From an uncultured Flavobacteriales bacterium (GTDB lineage Bacteria; Bacteroidota; Bacteroidia; Flavobacteriales_G; Salibacteraceae): a stretch of 37,257 bases of DNA. Positions 33,618 through 37,257 of this stretch are shown in pieces. The notes beneath the pieces were generated by a model. The model was not told where the DNA came from and ran no database searches. It worked only from the letters and a program-made list of their open reading frames with translations. The translations under genes and the position numbers were made by a program. Every line of letters begins with the position of its first letter. Positions within the stretch are counted from its first letter, which is position 1. The DNA lies in contig CAJXZP010000040.1 of NCBI GenBank assembly GCA_913062955.1, positions 1-37,257 of the forward strand, given 5' to 3'.

Positions 33618-34853
33618 ATGAAGAAATCACTTATGTTAACGGTAGGAATTTGCTTAGCTTCTCTAAGTTATGCCCAAGTGTGGCAACCTATTGATGCAGG
33701 AACGACTTTAAAACTAAACTCGGTGTCTTTTGGTTCCGAACTCGTGGGCTACATTGGAGCGAACGACAGTACTTTATTTAAAACCACAGATGGTGGAGAA
33801 AATTGGACGGTTCAACCCACGCAAGGAATTCAATTTACGGCACAATTATCTAATATTACGCAAGTCGATTTTGTGAGTTCAGATACGGGCTTTGCAATGG
33901 TTGGTGAGGCTATATATGCTGGTAATATGTATAAAACAGTAGATGGGGGCAGTAATTGGACCTTGGAGTTTTCTAGCATGTGTTCGCCTATTGCTTTTTA
34001 TAATTTTGATAGTGAAAATTCATTTTTGGTCGGCTCAAGCTGTTTCGGAGGGAAAACCATAGACCAAAAAGAAAATGGCGTTTGGGGGAGTAATTCCGTT
34101 TACTTATCGTGGCAGAATGATTATTTACGAACGATTACATTTTACGATAGTCAATATGGTATGGCTGCTGGCGATAGCGGTACAGTACATCGTACTTTTG
34201 ATGGGGGGCAAACTTGGGATACCATTCATACTTTTACAGATCAAATTATCTGGGATTTACATTTTGTCAATGACTCTGTCATTTTGGGAGTGGTTGATTC
34301 CTTACAAGTTTCCATGATGATTAGTACCGATTCGGGAAGCACATGGGCTCCAGAATTAAATTCATTGAGTTTTCAATATCCCCATTTAAAGTCAATCATC
34401 GGAATGAAAAATGGAGGTGTAATTGCGGTGGGTTCTAGTTTGCAGCCTGTAACTGGTGTTGTTTTATTGGGTGACGAAGATTTACAATCATGGGGTACAA
34501 TCCCTACCTCAGAAGTTCTTAACTCGGTAGCAGCTGTAAATGATTCCATTGCATTTGCAGTAGGAAATAATGGATTGGTTATGTCTAATAGAGATATTAT
34601 TAATAGTGTTCCAGTTCTTGATCAAGATGTTCAAATATGGGTATATCCAAATCCTGTAAACTCTTATTTTACAGTTCGTGCAGCATCTAGTACGATTCAA
34701 AAAGTGGTTTTATATGATGTGTTGGGTCGACCCGTTTTAGAGGTTTTGCAAAATTTTGATCAAATTGATGTAAGCCATTTGGCCCCTGGTTTATATCAAA
34801 TGGTGGTAGAAGCAGAGGGGAATCGAAAAGTAATGTCTCTAATAGTAGAGTAG
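33618..34853 (+). CDS. Secreted YCF48/BNR-repeat beta-propeller with T9SS sorting domain, copy 2
   Basis: 411 aa, the same length as copy 1. It has the same layout: signal peptide MKKSLMLTVGICLASLSYAQ, repeats such as SVSFGSELVGYIGAND-STLFKTTDGGENWTV and YGMAAGDSGTVHRTFDGGQTWDTI, and a sorting domain VQIWVYPNPVNSYFTVRA ... LAPGLYQMVVEAEGNRKVMSLIVE. The two copies agree well over most of their length by eye. They differ most in the region before the sorting domain and in its first half. This copy lacks an intact AraC gene directly upstream. Confidence 0.85.
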   Translation: MKKSLMLTVGICLASLSYAQVWQPIDAGTTLKLNSVSFGSELVGYIGANDSTLFKTTDGGENWTVQPTQGIQFTAQLSNITQVDFVSSDTGFAMVGEAIYAGNMYKTVDGGSNWTLEFSSMCSPIAFYNFDSENSFLVGSSCFGGKTIDQKENGVWGSNSVYLSWQNDYLRTITFYDSQYGMAAGDSGTVHRTFDGGQTWDTIHTFTDQIIWDLHFVNDSVILGVVDSLQVSMMISTDSGSTWAPELNSLSFQYPHLKSIIGMKNGGVIAVGSSLQPVTGVVLLGDEDLQSWGTIPTSEVLNSVAAVNDSIAFAVGNNGLVMSNRDIINSVPVLDQDVQIWVYPNPVNSYFTVRAASSTIQKVVLYDVLGRPVLEVLQNFDQIDVSHLAPGLYQMVVEAEGNRKVMSLIVE

Positions 34854-34863
34854 GGAAAATAAT

Positions 34864-34886
34864 TGGGGAGTAGTTAATGCTCCCCA
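34864..34886. terminator. Hairpin after propeller copy 2
   Basis: A 7-bp stem TGGGGAG/CTCCCCA with a 9-nt loop TAGTTAATG, homologous to the copy 1 hairpin. Stem length changed on both arms together (five G and five C in copy 1, four and four here), so the structure has been kept. Confidence 0.6.
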
Positions 34887-34920
34887 TACCTTACATGATC
34901 CATTTTATCGGTAAATATGT

Positions 34921-35202
34921 TTAAGAATTCAAGTTTAATATTCGTATGACCTCCACTGTATTGACCAAATCGGCACGGTAGTATATGTGGTACTCTTCCA
35001 TTTGCAATACACGATACCCATCCCGAGTATTTTCTATAGATTTTCCAATAGTGAAATTATTCGCAATTTTTCTTAGTTGAGAGATGAGGTGCGTGTATAA
35101 TTCATCGGCTTCTTTTATAGAACCTGTGGTTAACGCTTGCTTCCAATGGAGCTCTAAATCGGAAATGGCCATCTCGCTTATTAATAGTTTGGATTTACTC
35201 AT
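34921..35202 (-). CDS. ParE/RelE-family toxin
   Basis: 93 aa. Matches the RelE/ParE pattern: LLISEMAISDLELHWKQALTTGSIKEADELYTHLISQLRKIAN, then GKSIENTRDGYRVLQMEEYHIYYR and VEVIRILN at the C-terminal strand. ParE proteins poison DNA gyrase; RelE proteins cleave mRNA. The helical N-terminus and the GYRVLQ...HIYYR strand favour ParE. It overlaps the upstream antitoxin gene by 8 bases. Confidence 0.82.
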   Translation of the reverse strand: MSKSKLLISEMAISDLELHWKQALTTGSIKEADELYTHLISQLRKIANNFTIGKSIENTRDGYRVLQMEEYHIYYRADLVNTVEVIRILNLNS

Positions 35203-35419
35203 GCTCTTTTTGATGCAATTGTTGCAAATGATTTTTTGGATTGAAATTGGCTAAAACAGAACTGTTTTCTCCCGCAATTAGTTTTTGTATCAGAATGGTA
35301 TTTAACCGTGTTTCTTCTTCTCCAAATTTCAATAAGGTTTTCAAGAGCTCCTTATTGATAGAATTTTCTTTCAATGACGGCAGCTGTCTGTTTGGTGTGC
35401 GTTCTTCTTCCTTTTTCAT
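35195..35419 (-). CDS. ParD-like antitoxin, N-terminus possibly altered
   Basis: 74 aa. The C-terminal part FGEEETRLNTILIQKLIAGENSSVLANFNPKNHLQQLHQKEHE follows the toxin-binding tail of ParD antitoxins (EEE...GE.S..V.NF.P..HL..LH.K). The region ENSINKELLKTLLK could be the second helix of a ribbon-helix-helix. The beta strand and first helix expected before it are not convincing (MKKEEERTPNRQLPSLK). The frame stays open upstream to the stop of the AraC gene (35453-35455), so the antitoxin may start at a non-ATG codon or be truncated. Confidence 0.7.
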   Translation of the reverse strand: MKKEEERTPNRQLPSLKENSINKELLKTLLKFGEEETRLNTILIQKLIAGENSSVLANFNPKNHLQQLHQKEHE

Positions 35420-35452
35420 TGCTTCACGAATAAATTTAGTGCTTTCAAAAAA

Positions 35453-36337
35453 CTAACGTAAATAAAACTGTTTAAACTGACTGGGTGTTTTCCCTGTTTG
35501 GGTTTTAAACCATCGGGAAAAATACGGATAATCCTTAAAACCCAATTCAAAAGCCGTAGGTGTTAGTTCGCTATCTGGGTGTACTAACATCCGTTTTGCT
35601 TCCAATAATACCCGTGCGTTTATTAATTGAGAAGTGGTTTTCCCGACCGCATTTTTACAAATGCGGTTTAAATGTTTGGAGGTCATATTCATTTTTTGTG
35701 CATATACGTTGGGTAGTTTTTCAAGTTTAAAATCGGTATCGATAAAGCGTTCCAATTGATTAAGCTTGGAAAGATAACTAGGGGAAAGCCCTGTTTTATC
35801 GGAGGGAGAATGGGTTAGTTGTTCCGAAATTTCAATGTAAAATACATCGATTAAACTGCAAACTTTCTCCGCTTTAGAAATGGATGGTATAGGATGCTCA
35901 GATAGTAGTACCCTAAATGTGTCTACTGTTTTTTCTGTTTGTTGGACATTTAATTGTAAAAAGGGTGGAAAGCGTAGGGAGTGAAAAATTGGAAAGTCGG
36001 TAATGCTTTTTCTCGCAAATTGACTGTCGTAGAATTCTCTAGAATGAAAAAAAATATAACCTTCAATATCATCCGATAGTTCCCAGCTATGGGTTTGGCC
36101 GGGATGTAAAAAAAACAAAGCCCCTGGTCTAATGGGGTACGATTTAAAATCAACTTCATGGATGCCATGCCCATGGGTAAAACACACCGAAAGGTAAAAA
36201 TTGTGTTTGTGTGGGGTCGTTACCGTAGTGTGATTACATTTTAAATGCTGCGAAAATGTATTGGCATAAAAGGATTCCTCACCCGAAGTGTTTTGAAACT
36301 GTTCGATATTTAAAATAGGATACTCTTTATCTGGCAT
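35453..36337 (-). CDS. AraC-family transcriptional regulator
   Basis: 294 aa. It has the same layout as the AraC gene at 31112: a cupin-like sensor (TPHKHNFYLSVCFTHGHGIHEVDFKSYPIRPGALFFLHPGQTHSWEL) and a C-terminal double helix-turn-helix (YAQKMNMTSKHLNRICKNAVGKTTSQLINARVLLEAKRMLVHPDSELTPTAFELGFKDYPYFSRWFKTQTGKTPSQFKQF). It reads away from the DUF983 gene and toward the ParDE-like pair. A -7 box TACTTTTG ends 7 nt before the ATG. Targets are unknown. Confidence 0.93.
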   Translation of the reverse strand: MPDKEYPILNIEQFQNTSGEESFYANTFSQHLKCNHTTVTTPHKHNFYLSVCFTHGHGIHEVDFKSYPIRPGALFFLHPGQTHSWELSDDIEGYIFFHSREFYDSQFARKSITDFPIFHSLRFPPFLQLNVQQTEKTVDTFRVLLSEHPIPSISKAEKVCSLIDVFYIEISEQLTHSPSDKTGLSPSYLSKLNQLERFIDTDFKLEKLPNVYAQKMNMTSKHLNRICKNAVGKTTSQLINARVLLEAKRMLVHPDSELTPTAFELGFKDYPYFSRWFKTQTGKTPSQFKQFYLR

Positions 36338-36344
36338 AATGTCT

Positions 36345-36352
36345 CAAAAGTA
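36345..36352 (-). promoter_or_regulatory. -7 box of the second AraC gene
   Basis: TACTTTTG on the minus strand, ending 7 nt before the ATG at 36337; this suggests a very short leader. Confidence 0.6.
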
Positions 36353-36398
36353 CAAATAGGAGTGTCATGTGTGCAACGATTTATTGGATATTACTGAA

Positions 36399-36406
36399 TA
36401 CCTTTG
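36399..36406 (+). promoter_or_regulatory. -7 box of the DUF983 gene
   Basis: TACCTTTG, 19 nt before the ATG at 36426; an exact match to TAnnTTTG. Confidence 0.6.
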
Positions 36407-36425
36407 CGTTTTAAAATCCATCGGA

Positions 36426-36788
36426 ATGAATTTTGTGCAAAAAGTAATAGCGGCCAAATGTCCTATTTGTGAACAGGAAAAGGTTTTTGAATCCTCTGGG
36501 AATATTTTAGTGTTGAAGGCACCCAAAATGAATGAGGCTTGTGGGAATTGCGGGCACAAGTATGAAACGGAACCCGGATTCTTTTTCGGGGCTATGTTTG
36601 TTAGCTACGGTATGATTGTAGCAGAATTGGGTGCGTTGTATTTTGTTGTTCAGTATTTTGTATCCAATTTAGAAGCCCTGATTGCGATCATGTTTGGAGC
36701 CATAATATTGACCAGTTTTACCAACTTCAAATACTCCCGATTAATATGGATGCATATGTTGACAAGTACAGATAAACAAATAGACTAG
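36426..36788 (+). CDS. DUF983 membrane protein
   Basis: 120 aa from the ATG at 36426; the open frame from 36369 precedes the -7 box. The N-terminus has two CxxC pairs, CPIC (11-14) and CGNC (37-40), which form a zinc-ribbon pattern; EPGFFFGAMFVSYGM follows. Two membrane segments come next (about 49-78 and 82-102). This is the DUF983 layout, common in Bacteroidota; the function is not known. Confidence 0.87.
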   Translation: MNFVQKVIAAKCPICEQEKVFESSGNILVLKAPKMNEACGNCGHKYETEPGFFFGAMFVSYGMIVAELGALYFVVQYFVSNLEALIAIMFGAIILTSFTNFKYSRLIWMHMLTSTDKQID

Positions 36789-36894
36789 GGATAAAATTAT
36801 CCCCTTCTTCTTCCAATTGTTTTTTGTGCAAAATCGCCTGGAAGGAATTTCTCAAAATAAAAATTATTGAAACGCCTCTCTCAGGTCTTCTAAC

Positions 36895-36937
36895 TAGGGG
36901 CTCTCAACTTCTAATTCCTATCTTTTCACTACTTTTG
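36895..36937 (+). promoter_or_regulatory. Pyrimidine-rich leader and -7 box of trhO
   Basis: A C/T-rich run (CTCAACTTCTAATTCCTATC) leads to TACTTTTG at 36930-36937, like the mnmE and aldo/keto reductase leaders. Here the ATG is 41 nt downstream. Confidence 0.5.
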
Positions 36938-36978
36938 CAACTTCAATTTATACCATAATCGCAAAATTTATTTATAGC

Positions 36979-37257
36979 ATGCAACTGTATAATAAGTTAA
37001 GCGCTGAGGAGCGTTCCCAACTCATTGATGAGGCGGGTAAAGACCGATTAACGATATCGTTTTATACGTATCACCACATAGGAAATCCGCAGGTGCTGCG
37101 AGATCATCTTTTTATTACATGGAATGACCTAGATGTTTTGGGACGTATTTACGTAGCCCGGGAAGGAATTAATGCGCAATTGTCGTTACCGGCTGATCGT
37201 TTTAATAAATTCAAGGAACATTTAGATTCTATTTCATTTTTGAATGGGATTCGATTG
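36979..37257 (+). CDS. trhO: tRNA uridine-34 hydroxylase / UPF0176 rhodanese-family protein, N-terminal part (3' truncated by window edge)
   Basis: 93 codons from the ATG at 36979 to the window end, too far along and too close to the edge for the full gene. The start MQLYNKLSAEERSQLIDEAG and the ferredoxin-like N-terminal domain (LTISFYTYHHIGNPQVLRDHLFITWNDLDVLGRIYVAREGINAQLSLPADRFNKFKEHL) match TrhO (YceA). TrhO makes 5-hydroxyuridine at tRNA position 34 using oxygen. The catalytic rhodanese domain lies beyond the window. Confidence 0.88.
   Translation, partial: MQLYNKLSAEERSQLIDEAGKDRLTISFYTYHHIGNPQVLRDHLFITWNDLDVLGRIYVAREGINAQLSLPADRFNKFKEHLDSISFLNGIRL

Noticed and set aside
34509-34887. 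Minus-strand frames of 63-66 codons over the end of propeller copy 2
   Set aside because: They are antisense to the sorting domain, which is conserved with copy 1 on the plus strand.

Overview
The window is chromosomal DNA from a member of the phylum Bacteroidota, most likely Flavobacteriales. Four lines of evidence support this. A tmRNA encodes the tag GENNYALAA. The primary sigma factor is short (289 aa). Many genes are preceded by the Bacteroidota -7 box TAnnTTTG. Type IX secretion (T9SS) is represented by PorT and by three secreted proteins with C-terminal sorting domains. Shine-Dalgarno sites are mostly absent or weak.

Layout. 1-5.6 kb: the 3' part of a TonB-dependent receptor, a cluster of small hairpins, tmRNA on the minus strand, a saccharopine/alanine dehydrogenase-family enzyme, a secreted TPR-like protein and 3-methyladenine glycosylase I. 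5.6-13.8 kb, minus strand: a core block read as an Omp85 (TamA/BamA-like) protein, class I aldolase, accD, rpsO, pnp and rpoD, with clear terminators. 13.8-19.6 kb: a divergently transcribed SpoU-family rRNA/tRNA methyltransferase, then porT-ubiE, yidD-dcd, a LamG-domain T9SS substrate and a secreted endonuclease/phosphatase-fold protein. 19.8-23.6 kb: a 24-unit hexamer microsatellite, then a YtrA-like operon (ABC ATPase, permease, GntR regulator) with a textbook promoter and an AGTGTA/TACACT operator, then mnmE.

23.6-27.7 kb is an accessory island with REP-like elements. It holds a broken DUF1524/HNH gene, an intact HipBA toxin-antitoxin pair with an operator, and the collapsed remains of a type I restriction hsdR gene and a DUF4357 gene. 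Twelve-base inverted repeats bracket most of it. 27.8-31 kb: a GH25 lysozyme lipoprotein, a membrane protein with a charged tail, and an aldo/keto reductase.

31-36.4 kb is a duplicated locus: an AraC regulator plus a secreted YCF48/BNR-type propeller, a second propeller gene of identical length with the same promoter and a decayed AraC tail before it, a ParDE-like pair, and a third AraC-type gene. The window ends with a DUF983 protein and the start of trhO (UPF0176).

Several longest-ORF starts are misleading because the TTG inside the -7 box TAnnTTTG lies in frame. I moved the starts of fbaB, ubiE, mnmE and the ABC ATPase downstream for this reason. For a few genes the -7 box sits only 4-7 bases before ATG, which suggests leaderless or nearly leaderless mRNAs. 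All calls were made by eye; no database search or computation was run.
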